A DNA stretch of 64,000 bases from Rotaria macrura (Eukaryota > Rotifera > Eurotatoria > Philodinida > Philodinidae), in contig OENT01000307.1 in NCBI GenBank assembly GCA_900239685.1, positions 1 to 64,000 of the forward strand, written 5' to 3'. Positions 1 to 12,100 of the stretch are shown piece by piece (positions within the stretch are counted from its first letter, which is position 1; each line of letters starts with the position of its first letter). The position numbers and the translations under genes are program-made. Below the pieces are notes generated by a model. It was not told where the DNA came from and ran no database searches. It worked only from the letters and a program-made list of their open reading frames with translations.

Positions 1-103
1 TCTTCCTAAAATTGAACGCTCTACAAGCGTGGAAAATTTCATGAAAATCGGTGAGCACTTTTGTACGACGTGTCAGAGATCCCATGGAAATAGCCAGTGA
101 ACA
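1..103 (+). CDS. possible 3' end of an upstream gene (partial)
   Basis: From base 2 one frame stays open for about 33 codons and ends in TGA at 101-103; it reads LPKIERSTSVENF and then a segment with two cysteines (CTTC). AATAAA-type signals follow near 222 and 255. This would fit the last exon of a gene lying to the left of the window, but it is short, the family is not recognised and the open frame could be chance. Confidence 0.22.
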
Positions 104-321
104 AATTAATGTTACATGTGGTACTCATGAAATATGAATTATGGTAATGTTCTCTTTTTATGACTAATGGTTGTTTTTTGTGTTAAGTGCATCAATAGAA
201 AAATTATTGTCTCTTGACAATAAATATAACACTAGAGATATATTTTGGTTCAATAAAAAGTATTCATCATTTAAAATGTGCTAGTATTTCTTTAATTTTG
301 TTCTCTTTGTTAACGAACTAA

Positions 322-2139
322 TTATTTATTCCAATTAGAAAGTTTGCTTTTAAACCAATTTAAAAATTTGTCAAACCAATTGAGAGTTTTCGGTGTTATT
401 CGAATGATAATGACTGTACTATTTTTTGTTGATGATGTCGGCTTAAATTCGTAATAATTTTTATTAGGCGATGTCCATGTTAATGAATCGGTTGGATCAA
501 CAGTTATATCGTGCCCTTGTGGATAATTTAAATCTTCATTTAGATAAACAACTGTTGGCTGTTGAATATCTGTATTAACAATAAAATCTAATTGAAAATC
601 ACATGATATTGGGTCGAAAAACATTAGTAATGGATAGCCTTAATGAAGAAAATTTATAGAAATCATACAAGAAAAATATATAACTAGGATAAAGTCATAC
701 CTGCAATAGCTTGTGCATAGGATCGTGAAAGTGCTCGAACTTTATTGATTTCTAATTCACCATCGTCAGTGTAGAATGATTCTGTGGTTGCTGGACTAGC
801 TGCTGTTGTTAAATCTTGATACTTCTTAAATTGCCAATAGGACCAACCTAAAATTGAATGAAACAAGATCGAATATTTTTATTCTTTTCATTTTGTTTTG
901 TTTTCTACTCCATAATTCATATCGTAATTCATACGTACTTTGAAGTAATTCATCTGCCAATTCTGTTATTCGATGAATTTCTTTAACACCTTCTGTAGAA
1001 TTACTAAGAGCACCGAATTCAGTTAACATCATTCCACCGAATTTCTTTTTGCTGGCTTCTTCATAACGTAAATTCATAACAAGTGTGTCGTCTAAATCAC
1101 AGACGACATCCGATTTTGGATCACCTTGTTTTGAAACATCAATGCAATAAACATGATAACTGAATGCTTGTCGATTATTATAATCCACACCGCCAGGTCC
1201 TTCCGTAAGTCCCGATTGAAAAAGATCAGCAACACATGGTTCAAAAAATATGATATGTTGATCGTCGACTTGACGAATAACTTCGTGTAATTTTTTATAC
1301 ATTGGAGCTAAATAAATTCGATCTACGTCACCTATTTCAATGATTTCAAGAAGCTCAGGAAATGACGGTTCATTAATTAGTTCATAACCAAGAATCGATG
1401 AGCGATTAGCAAATGTATTAGCAATCGTACGCCAAAACGAAGCAAATGAATCCAGTGTACCATTACCGTTTGTATATCTATATGAGAGTAGATATTACTA
1501 TAGGGAAGAATAATTTTTGACTTACAGCATTTTGAATCCATTCATAACAGCTGGAGTAAAATAATATTCAAAGAAAGGACGTTTAAGACATTCATCAAGT
1601 GTTGGATAGTTTGTATCTGGTTCACGTGTCATATTAGGACCAATAGGATTTGGAAAAGTGTCGACTACGGTATCACCTAATTTTTTTGCTATCCAATCGG
1701 GTACACCTTCACCACAGAAATATCTTGAAAATACATCTTGATGACAATCAAGTAAAGCGTAAATGCCTTTATTCTCCATCATATGTACGGCTGTTGATAA
1801 TTGTGAAAGGTATTCTTGATTGATTTCATCTTCCGATGCTGGATTCACACCCATCCATGATGTATAAAAACGAACAACATTAAAACCCCATTGATGTAAA
1901 TTATCTAAATCATCATTGGTTAAAGAATTTTGTGGATCGAAATGAGTTAAATTGGGTAGAAATGGTGGAAGTTTATAGACAACATTGACACCATGAAATA
2001 TACGTACACGACCATATTCATCAATAAATTGTTGACTATTCGGATTGACATGTATACGTGGTAGATCACTACGAGTATGAACAATAAAAAAAATGAAAAT
2101 GATCGGATAAATGATGTTCGTCATTTTTGACCTAAACAC
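322..2139 (-). CDS. endoglycoceramidase-like glycoside hydrolase family 5 protein
   Basis: Four exons (2139-1526, 1477-939, 847-701, 638-322) join in phase to give 538 aa, close to the length of known endoglycoceramidases. These enzymes cut the bond between the oligosaccharide and ceramide of glycosphingolipids. The N-terminus has a hydrophobic stretch (IIYPIIFIFFIV) like a signal peptide, so secretion or a lysosomal location is likely. The family (beta/alpha)8 features are visible: FHGVNVVYK near residue 48, DCHQDVFSRYFCGEGVP near 130-150, the acid/base glutamate in ELINEP (E241) and the nucleophile in LTEFGA (E358). GWSYWQFK-type sequence follows, then a C-terminal beta-sandwich-like part. 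Both catalytic glutamates are present, so an active enzyme is expected. Another GH5 glycosidase specificity cannot be excluded. A TTTATT (AATAAA on the coding strand) lies at the stop codon. Confidence 0.88.
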
Positions 2140-3617
2140 ATATAGAACAAAAGTATTTATATCACTAGCTAATAAATGCAGATGGTATTTATTCTCATAT
2201 CATATACGTGCTTATTTGAATATGGCTTCCGAAAGAAGCAAATAACTATTGAAAAAACCACATGTTAGATAGAGTTCGGTGGCTATGAAATAAAAGTGTG
2301 TTTGATTTATTTTTGTGATCGCTGCACAATTACGCATGCATTCACAGTGTAAAAATAAGAAGACCAATCGATGATTTTAACAATCATAAACAATACCTAT
2401 CTCTCACGAATACATATAAGAAAGAAAATGGTTTGTCGCTTGTTTCAAGTATTACTAAAAATAAATATGAATGAATATTTTCTGCATTATTACGCTTTCG
2501 AAGCATTTAAAATGATACACGTAGATATTTTCACATAAAAAGTGATTTTGAATCAAAAACAATGTCAATTTCTCCGATAATTATCTGAAAGATTCAATTC
2601 AACTTAAAAACACTCATGGAAATTTTCATCCAAGGGAAGTAAAAGGAAAATTTTAAAAAATAGAATACAGAGATTAGAACATGTATTTAAGTTTCGTCAA
2701 CTCATATTAAGTAAGGCATGCTTCAATGTGTTTACATTCTTTCTATTTATTTTTTCAAACTTGACGTAACAAACGATTTCTAATTCTGAGCGCTGTCATC
2801 ACTGATTTTTCATTTATTTGAATATTCTTCATGTTTATAATATTAATGGCGACTGTTCTTTAATCCTCACCGAAGCATAAGAGAATCTATACTTTCCTTT
2901 AGAAGACAATTTTTTCATGTACTTTATTATGATTGGAAGAACATCGCCTAATACTCTGTTAATCAGTACGGTACAGGTTTGTACTTAAAAAAAAAGTACT
3001 ACTAGTAAAACATTCAAGACGTTTGTCGATTTAATGTCTGATAACTCCTTCGAATTTGTAAGTTTTTGAATCTTTCAACATCTAATTATCATGCAAATCA
3101 CTCGAATAAATTTCTCCAATATACTAATACAGTAGACTATTGATCGAACTACTCGAGCAAGTCATATACTCATTGGCACCAAATTTCTTGAAGGTTTCTG
3201 AAAATTTACCAAGGGCCATCGTGGATTAGTAAAGTTTTAACTCATAAGGGTGTAGCAGACACCTGGGAATGTTCCCTTGTGAGAGCAAAGTATAAAACTG
3301 AAATTTCTTTTTATGTCTTACGAGGCACCGTTAATATTTGCTTAACGCGTTACCTCAAAATGATTCTTTATCAAAGACAAGATTTAACACCTGATTAACA
3401 ACTATGATTTTCACATTCAATTTCTTAGTCATTTTACTCGTTGAGAAAAATCCTTTTTTCAAAATTAGTGCATATCAAAAACTAAAGGATACGGCTAGCA
3501 AAAAATCAATTGTTGAATTGTCTATTCAATAGATACTATATCTGTTTTTTTTATTTCTCATCTGTACTATTGATTGAAATTCTTCGTTGGAAATATTTTA
3601 TTGACTATTAGCATTGT
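2140..3617. other. intergenic, no gene seen
   Basis: AT-rich spacer between the 5' end of the endoglycoceramidase gene and the 3' end of the deaminase-fold gene. No open frame with recognisable sequence, no RNA gene and no clear repeat was found. The endoglycoceramidase promoter should lie next to 2140. Confidence 0.6.
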
Positions 3618-5470
3618 TTATTTTGAATCTAGTTCGTAATCATCATTTTGTTTTTCGAACGATTTCGTTTGGATCTCTTGTTGATGAATTAAACGTTTGA
3701 GTTTTTTTTCTTGATGCATTTTCTTAGCATATTCTAATGCTGTTTGAGCATTTTTATCAATAGTATCATTCATTTGTTGTTTCCATTGATTTGTTATTTC
3801 TTGATATTGTTGATGAAGAATCATTTGTTGATAACAATTTGAATAACTTTCACGTAGATAATTGATTAGTTGTGTTTTTAATTTTTGTGATGCAAAACTT
3901 GATTTAAGAGCATTTTCATTCAACCATTGCATCTGCAAAGAATTTTAAATCAATAAATATCTTATTAATAAAAAAATGAGTTAGCTTACATGTTCACATG
4001 TAAAAAAGTTTTGATTCTTTTCAAGAAGATTTTTATAAATAAACGATAAGTTTCGTTTGTATTTCAGCGGAGAACATGATGTTATTGAATAACGAATCGA
4101 CTCAGACTGCAAATAATTCATTAAATCAAAAGAAATGATTTTAGTTGGAGTTTTATCTTCGTTCTTAGAATCATTAACTAAATTTCTTGATTGATATAAT
4201 GTTGATTGTTCTCGATGTTGTAAAACAATTCTATTTACTTGTTGATCAGCGATGGTGTAATCGTTCGATAATGGACACAAAACCAGATGAATCCCATATT
4301 TTATTAGAATATTTTCCATATATGTTGACGATAGAATTATTTCATATGCTTCATGTATTCGTTCAATATGCAAACCTTTAATAACTTGCTCAATCAGTTG
4401 TTGGTCTTTGTAATTATTCATGCTTGCTTGATAGTGTATATGATAATGACGTAATATTTTAGTATATTTAGAAAAATTTTGCCAATATTTTCTACAATCA
4501 TGTTCTTCACCATAAATATCAATGCCAATAATTTCATCGGGATAACTACAAGCAAGCCAAATAAATTGATTCAAATATTTTAGATTATTCCAGTTACAAC
4601 CTCTCAAAACACAATAGTGATTAAAAAGAAATAGAATGTCAAGTTTTTGTTTTTGTCTTACTAAGAATAATTTTTATATGAATAGGTAGAAGATGAGTAT
4701 TAGTTGATAAAAAAGACTTCCTCGTTTCTTCATCATAGGTTGCATTCGATTGTACTTCCGTATCAATGTCATCTTGCGTAGTTTTAGTAGATGTAAATAA
4801 ACGAATAGAATCAATGATAACTTCCTGAAAAACATCTTTTATTAAAAATTAGATTGAGATAAATGAGTATGGTTGTTAAACAAATTACTATGACATTTTC
4901 CAGTTTTATATTCGAAGTTGTATTTTCAAAATTGAATATATCTGGTCGAAAAACAATTTCCGTATAGATTATACGTTGTTGTCGTTGATCATTTACAATT
5001 TCTTGAAATATTCGTTGCAATAGACAATGATCATTCTAAGATAGAACAATAATAAACATTCGAATTTGTCTTTTGTAACGTAAATTTACTTGAAATATAG
5101 CAGCTATCATTTGTTCATTATCATTGAAATGAATACCTTTCGAAAGTGCTAGTTGTCTTAATGTTCGTTCTCGTATAGCACCATGCAACAAAAGATTGAG
5201 TTCTATTTTAGGATTACTTTGCCATGGTTCAAAATTATTCAACCAATCCAGATGACATCGTGTTCCTAGTTCTGCTTTAAGATCATCAACACGATCCTTC
5301 AATTTCTTTTTATAAAGTCCTTCGAATATCGCATCGGACGAGGATGATGAATGTTTGAATATAGGCGAGTCATCATCTGATAAAAAACTTGCTGGATCCT
5401 TATCTGTTAAATCGTTCGAATTGATTTGCTGATCTGATTCATTCTCCTCAAGATTAAAATCACTATCCAT
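3618..5470 (-). CDS. adenosine deaminase-fold protein with ablated active site
   Basis: Five exons (5470-5090, 5035-4889, 4824-4662, 4600-3990, 3932-3618) join in phase to give 538 aa. The adenosine/AMP deaminase framework is readable in order: PKIEL..HGAIRERTL (87-104), QRIIYTEIVFRPD on exon 2, HIKIILSCNWN around 230, EIIGIDIYGEE (253-263), RIHEAY (311-316), VLCPLSN (337-343), SITSCSP (402-408). In active deaminases these blocks carry HxH, HAGE, a zinc-ligand histidine and a DD pair. Here they read N92/L94, HYQA (286-289), E314 and C406-S407. So zinc binding and catalysis should be lost while the frame and splice sites are intact: a probable pseudoenzyme. The first 60 residues are acidic and Ser-rich. 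There is a hydrophilic insert at about 350-390, and the last 100 residues are Q/K-rich and probably helical. It could bind nucleosides or act as a scaffold; that is unproven. Confidence 0.72.
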
Positions 5471-8400
5471 CGAATTTGATTGTTATTCAATCGATAAGTC
5501 TAGAATCGTAAGGTACTTAATCTAGATAATTTGTCTAATACTGAAAAATAGATTTCGCGCTTTCTAACTGTCTATGAGATTACAAGTTCTGTAAAATTAT
5601 ATGTATATATCATATGATTAAATATCAATCAAAGCAAATATTTACCAGAAAAATATATCTCTTTACTATGTAAAAGAAAATATAGCCGATGGAAATGTGT
5701 ATCATTCTTCCATTTAAGAAAAAAACAGCCTAATTCATGGTCTTCAAATATTGTCATAAAAGAATAATTTTCTCGTATTTTACTTGCTTAGTCAATATTT
5801 TATATCATTGTTTTTCTAGTATTTTAACCATATACTCGATTGCTTCGTTCTTCTCTGTGTCGAGGCATATATATAAATACGAAGTAACAACTTCTTCTTT
5901 TGTCTCTATTGAAAAACTTGTACATTTAGAGAATTAGAATAATTAGTCATATTTGCATTCAGACTCTATAATTCTAAACGTTCATCGCTGAGTTTTTATT
6001 CTTTCATTTTAATTTCATGCACATTACCAGTTCCGATTTTCCAGGTCTAGAAACTGAGGACGAAGATAAGCTGATCTTCATTATAAAACTATCTTAGATT
6101 TCAGTGGACTCGATTCAATTTCATTCATTATATTAAAACCCGTATAAAATCTCAAATAAATTCTCCAGATAAATTTTATTCAGCTAGATGCTCACATGAG
6201 CTTACCCGATCGTAAAGGCTCCGATTATATTTCACAAGTGAGCGGAATAAATTTCATCATCAGGTAAATACAAAATCATGCAAGCATCAATGCATCTTAG
6301 TGATTTCAACCTTATCAGTGATAAATAAAACATTCTCACTATTCATTGTTGCAAGGAAAATTCTTGATTGATACTGAAGAGGACGTAGTAGCAATGTTTA
6401 AAAGATAATAATCAAATGAAAATTTAAGCATAGTATGCACGTCCATTTTACGTAGAATCCTCTTCAACATAAGATGAATGAATTTATCATTCCTTAGGGA
6501 TCCTATGAATCATTAAAAAAAAGATGTCGATATGCATCAAAACAACATATATTTGTATCAATGTGACATTTTAGAACATCAATCGTAAATCAAATATTCC
6601 ACTTAGCACGCTTTGATCAAAGACGAAATGAAAAACCACAATGTGTCAACTATCTATGAGCAAATTTAATTATCATTATGAATTAATACGTGTTTTATAT
6701 CAGGAAGGCTTTGATGTCATCAACATCATTCCACGAATTAAAGTCATTTATCATTGAAATCATTTCATCAGCATCTAATCAGTCATGTTGAATTTAATGT
6801 TCTATCAAAATCCAAAACTTGGTAATGTATTACAAATGACACAAAGAAAAATTTGAATCGATTAATGAATGCAACGAAATTTAGATAACATTGAGTTTCA
6901 TGATTGTTTTTCGAAACCGTATGATAATTAGAAGAATTTGAAAAATGTTCCTTACATAACGATTCATGATATTTTGAGTGAATACGAACTTTTGATGCTT
7001 ATCTTTTTTGTTTGTCTCATTACTTCGTTTCGATGAAGAAAAATGAAATCGAAAAGCAAATATATTTTCTTTTCATTATTGTTTTCAGCGTTAAATCTAT
7101 TTAGATACAATCGGAAAAAACATCTATGTACAACATAGACCTATTTATATTTGTCCACATAACACTATTTCTGCTCAATTGTGCAATTATAACGTGACAT
7201 AAAGAGACTACTTTATGATTGTTATGCGTCATGAGAGAAAAAAAAGAAAAAAATTCCCACTAAACAGACTTAGAGGTAGTCTTGAGGAAGAAAAGTTTCT
7301 TTTTTTCTTAGTGTTTTTTTACCCAGTTGAAAATCTATTTTGGTTTCTTGTTTTCTTTCTTATCATAATTATTGAACTTATGCACATAAAGTAACAGGAC
7401 TATCAATCAATATTATTGCATATTTCATAAATATGTCAATTAAGATAAAAATCAATGATTTATCTTTATTCGATCGTGTGAAATCATGCATTTCGAACTT
7501 CTTCTTTTTATATAAGATATGCTTTCTTTTGAAATAATTCATCTTTCAAATCATTGGCAAATGACATCTACTTTTAAGTCTCGAATTATTGATTGTGAGA
7601 ATCAAGAATTTCTTTTTTATTAATTGAGTATAGCCTATCTTGGAAATCTGCCTGACTATCATTCGAAATGAAAACAAATCCTCCATATCCAAGAGACATG
7701 CACAATCATGCCATAAGTTGATTGAAAGTTTTCGATGGATCCTTTATCAAGTTTAATTATATTCCTGTTCTTAGCTTCCTTGAACGTTCATAAGGACGCA
7801 CAAGTACTAGTCTGCTTCACCACGTAGAGGTGACAGGAATGTAAACGAAGCAGATGCTATTTTTTTGGTTTTTTTTTTAATATTTTTCGATTTTTTTGTC
7901 GATATAACATCGGTTTTGATTAACTTGTTTTTTTGGAAGATTTTTCCATTTTGTTATTTTTTTGCAAACATGATTGTCAGTCATGTTCTTTAGCAAAATT
8001 TATGTTTTTTGTTACTTTTTTTAATTTTGCAATTTTTTGTCGATGCAGCATTGCGATCGGTTTTGGGGTTAATTGGTTTTTTTTTAGTTATCAATTTAAG
8101 TTAACATTTATCACAGCATTTTTTAAACTCGTTTTCATTTTTAATATTTTTTTTGGTTGAATATTTCCTTACTTTTGTCAGTAATTTGAATAAGCACTGC
8201 ACAAAAGCAGGCTAACACATAATTTATGTACACAAACGTGAACACAGTGGCGTGTTAATGTTTGATTCATTTATTTTAACAACTTTAACATCATCGTTCA
8301 TCGGAATTGCATATGATGATTCGTCAACTATAACAATAATTTCAAATGGACGAGCCATGACCTACACAGTATCCCGGTTGAGCGTCGATGAGTTAAAAAA

Positions 8401-9101
8401 AAAGCAGGTGATAGATGTTTCGTTAAAAATGCTTACTGTATGTTTGCATAATACACCTTTTTATAGACCGATGAAGAGAAAAGAGAGAAAAAAAAAGTAG
8501 AATTAAACATGACTGCTATAGATTCGACTAGACAGACACGGCTTTGTTTTTCTCTTTCTTTTCATTCTGTAATAAACTCTAAATCTATAAATTTTGAAGT
8601 TAATAATTACGCAAGTACATGAAGCAGTCGATTAACTGTGTCGCCGAAAGATGAAAAAATTCAGCTTTTTCTTTCCTGTTTGGGAGAAAACCACCAGTGA
8701 CACAATAATAGAGTATATGGAGCTATCATCATATTTAACGGGGGCCATCTTCTTCTGTATAAGGATCATCTAAAATCTTTAGAGAAAAAACATTCTCGTC
8801 TCCAAGATACATATACTTGTTTGTCAATAGTTTTTTAAAACTGATGAGAATATCCTACGATCAAGCAAAAATATTTAAAAATAGATGTCACTAAGTAACA
8901 GTACATACAATTAAGAAACAGTTCATATCTCATTCTTTATTTGTCATGTAGCAAACAAATAAAATTATTTCCTTTCTCTTTCTTTTTTTTCGTCAAAAGT
9001 TAACTTATTTGTTCAATAAAATGTTCGACTCAAAGTTTTGAGGATAAAAACGAATCTGAGTACAAACTTTCAAATAAACTTGCTTTCAATCGGCAATAAT
9101 C
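5471..9101. other. intergenic between divergent genes
   Basis: Spacer between two divergently transcribed genes (deaminase-fold on the left, MED14 on the right), so it should contain both promoters. Very AT-rich. No convincing gene was found. A T-rich segment at about 7860-8160 contains two related blocks: one reads TCGATATAACATCGGTTTTG and the other CGATGCAGCATTGCGATCGG, each followed by TTAA and a T run. An 82-codon open frame at 8252-8500 has no recognisable similarity. Confidence 0.55.
7862..8160. repeat. T-rich segment with a diverged tandem duplication
   Basis: Two blocks about 135 bp apart share the plan T-run, GTCGAT, six to eight variable bases, ATCGGTTTTG, TTAA, T-run (near 7896-7935 and 8036-8083). 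This looks like an old local duplication in low-complexity sequence. No coding or element identity can be assigned. Confidence 0.35.
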
Positions 9102-12100
9102 ATGGCTGCCGGTTCATCAACAAACGGTAGCAATACTCCTATGCTACCGATACATGATAAAACGCCATTATCTCACCTGCTTGAAGCAGCTGTACAAAAA
9201 ACTTATCATGAACTTTACACAATGACTGATCTGTATGTCGATTTCGATTTTATCTCATACATGTATATGTATATCTTTATCCATAAATTCTTCATTTTTA
9301 GTTTACCAAGCAAAACTAATTTAGAACGGTAGATAATTAAAATAGAAAATCAAATTTATTGATATGAAGATTGTTTTCATCTTTTTCTTTTTGAATAGAA
9401 AAAAGGAATTAGTTAAATTTGCATGTCGCACTCGGCAATTATTCATAAGACTTTTAGCAGTTGTCAAATGGGCAGCTAAAGCTGGAAAAGTGAATGCATG
9501 CGAAGTAACTCATTGTTTTTATTTCACTTTGGCCTAGCGAAATTAATGTAAAAACTGTTTTTTTCTTAATAGTCCATACAACAGTTTTTGGAAAATCGTG
9601 CTCGACTTATAAGTGAAACATCGGATATTCTAGCACAAATAGCACGTGTAAAACTTCTTGATGCGAGGTAAATTTCAATTCATTGAAGTTTCGATTTGTA
9701 AAATAAAGGTTCAATGTGTTGTTTTTTTCTTAAGGTTACCCAATTTTCCTATAACCGATGCTGTCGATGCATTAACACTTGGTTCAGTGCATTTTCTACC
9801 TGAACGATTATCGGTTTGTTGTTAGCAATGAATATAAACGAATTTGTTTTTCAATCGAATATTATACATGTCTACTTTAGGAGGGAACAAGTCCTTTTGT
9901 ACCAGCTAGTGAATCCGAACGACAAGAAATTTTACCACGTCTTCAACAAATTTTAACAGCAAGATTAGCGATCGCAGAATTGCCAATTCAATTTACTAGT
10001 GTCAACATTCGTATGTTGATAAATATATGAAGTTATTTCTATATGATTTCATATTTCTAGGTAATGGAATCGTTACATTAGCTGCTGATGGAGAATTCGA
10101 AGTTAAATTAGGTATTACCAGTGATAATCTGTTTGCTTCATGGCATTTGTATAAAACGAAATTGTTTCTACGTGATCCAGAGGAACCAGGTAAGAAGAAA
10201 ATAAATCATCCATCAAGTTTTTACTATGATAAACTCGAATAAAATTTTTTATGAAATCTAACGTCTACCGAAAGCGTGTCCTAATACTATCTTAATTGAC
10301 TTTGTTTCTAATGATTTTTAGAATAGAATTCTTTGTCTCCAAATGGCAAATCGAATGCTATTGTAGAGCGATCGAATTCATGTTTTATACGAAAAAACGA
10401 TCATCTAGATAAGTAGAAGCTCTTCCCAATCAGGTCATTGATAATTTTGAATCTTTCACTTTTTTTCCTATCAGTCGTTAGAGTATCGACAGAAAACCGT
10501 CATATTCGATGATATCGAAAGGAAAAACAAGGATAGTTTATCACAAAGACACAAGTATCCCTTGATATATTATATTCCATGAAGACAAGCCTTAAATTTT
10601 CTGATTTTTTCCAAAAAAAAAAGGAAATTCACTTTGTATAATTATTGAAAGTTGTTATTAGCAGCGTTTCCACCCATGCCATCGTACCAATAGTATTTTT
10701 CGAGGAAAAAACAGATTCTAGTGAGCTTCGGTTTTTTTTCTCTTTCTAGAACAAGAACTTGTTCATCCTGTACAGGTGAGTTGTTAAAATTTGCAGACAA
10801 GAACATGTCACGAAAGACTATGTTATTTAGATGCAAACCTTAACGAATCTCATTCAAAGTTGGCTTGTTGAATCAGAAAATGCACTAGTTGAACTGTATC
10901 GATATTTACGTATGTTATTTGTACTTTAATTTTGTTCGGTATCAAAATGTATATTTCTTCTTCATCTACATAGATTATTATTGTCAATCATTACGATTAC
11001 AAATTTTACACGATCAAGTAAATACGGAAAAATATGAAATCTAATCAACGTTGATCTGTCTCTATTATTAGGCTATACGTATACGTGGTCGAAGTTTAAA
11101 ACAAAAACATCTACATGTATCAAGTTACATACCATGCAAAAGTCTTAGTATTGAATATTGGAAAGAATATAATTTCAATAATCAACAGAAAAAAACAATC
11201 ATGAATGAAAAAGCTCGAGGTTATTATATCATTGCTCATAGTTATAAGTATATGTTGATTTTTAAAATCTGTAGATGTTGGCATAACAATTTTATGTGAT
11301 GACGATGGAAAATTTCAAATTATTCATTGGCCACCATTACCGATTGAAGATAGTGTTGCAATTTTACAAATACTAGAAGTAAAAATAAAATTCTACCTAT
11401 CTTTGAGTTTTTGCGACAGATAACATCTTTATACAGAGTTTTTTTTCGTTTTTGAAACTTTGGAATGTATTCCAACACGTTGAAGTAGATGGAATGTGTA
11501 AAAATCAATATTATAATTCGGCAGAATAGTTAAATTTTCTTCTACTAAACTGTATCGAACAGTGGACAAAATATTTATTATAATAATTTCTTGATTTTTT
11601 AGAAGCCAACATTTACCATGGAAGATATTCTTAATCGAACGATCTATGCACGATGTCAACGTCGTTTTGAAGTTTGTTGATTGGAAGAAATCTAATATTT
11701 TGTTGTTTCGTAATCTGAAAATTATTTTTAGGAATTAAAAGAAACAATTTTATCAACTACATCAGCAAATAGTAAGTTTTAATACTTATAAAAGAAAAAC
11801 AAAATCTTGTTCAATATTTGATTATATGTCTTACGAGAGAGAGAGAATGTATTCTTTAAATGAATGCTATTTATCAGAGAGAGAAAGTATCAAAGCATGA
11901 GTCTAAAGAAAATCTTTTATGACATGTATCTACATCAAATATCTATTAGGTAGCCACCGATCGAGCAGAACTAAACTAACAACGAGCTTGTTTTATTCGT
12001 TGACCTATTCCTTTTCCCCATTTCTAACAAAGAGAGATCGAAATTACGAGCAGAGTATATCATTGAAAAGATCTATATTATTATAGAAGATCCGTTGGCG

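Noticed and set aside
8252-8500. 82-codon open frame
   Set aside because: No recognisable motif, no splice context and no conserved-looking composition; kept as intergenic.
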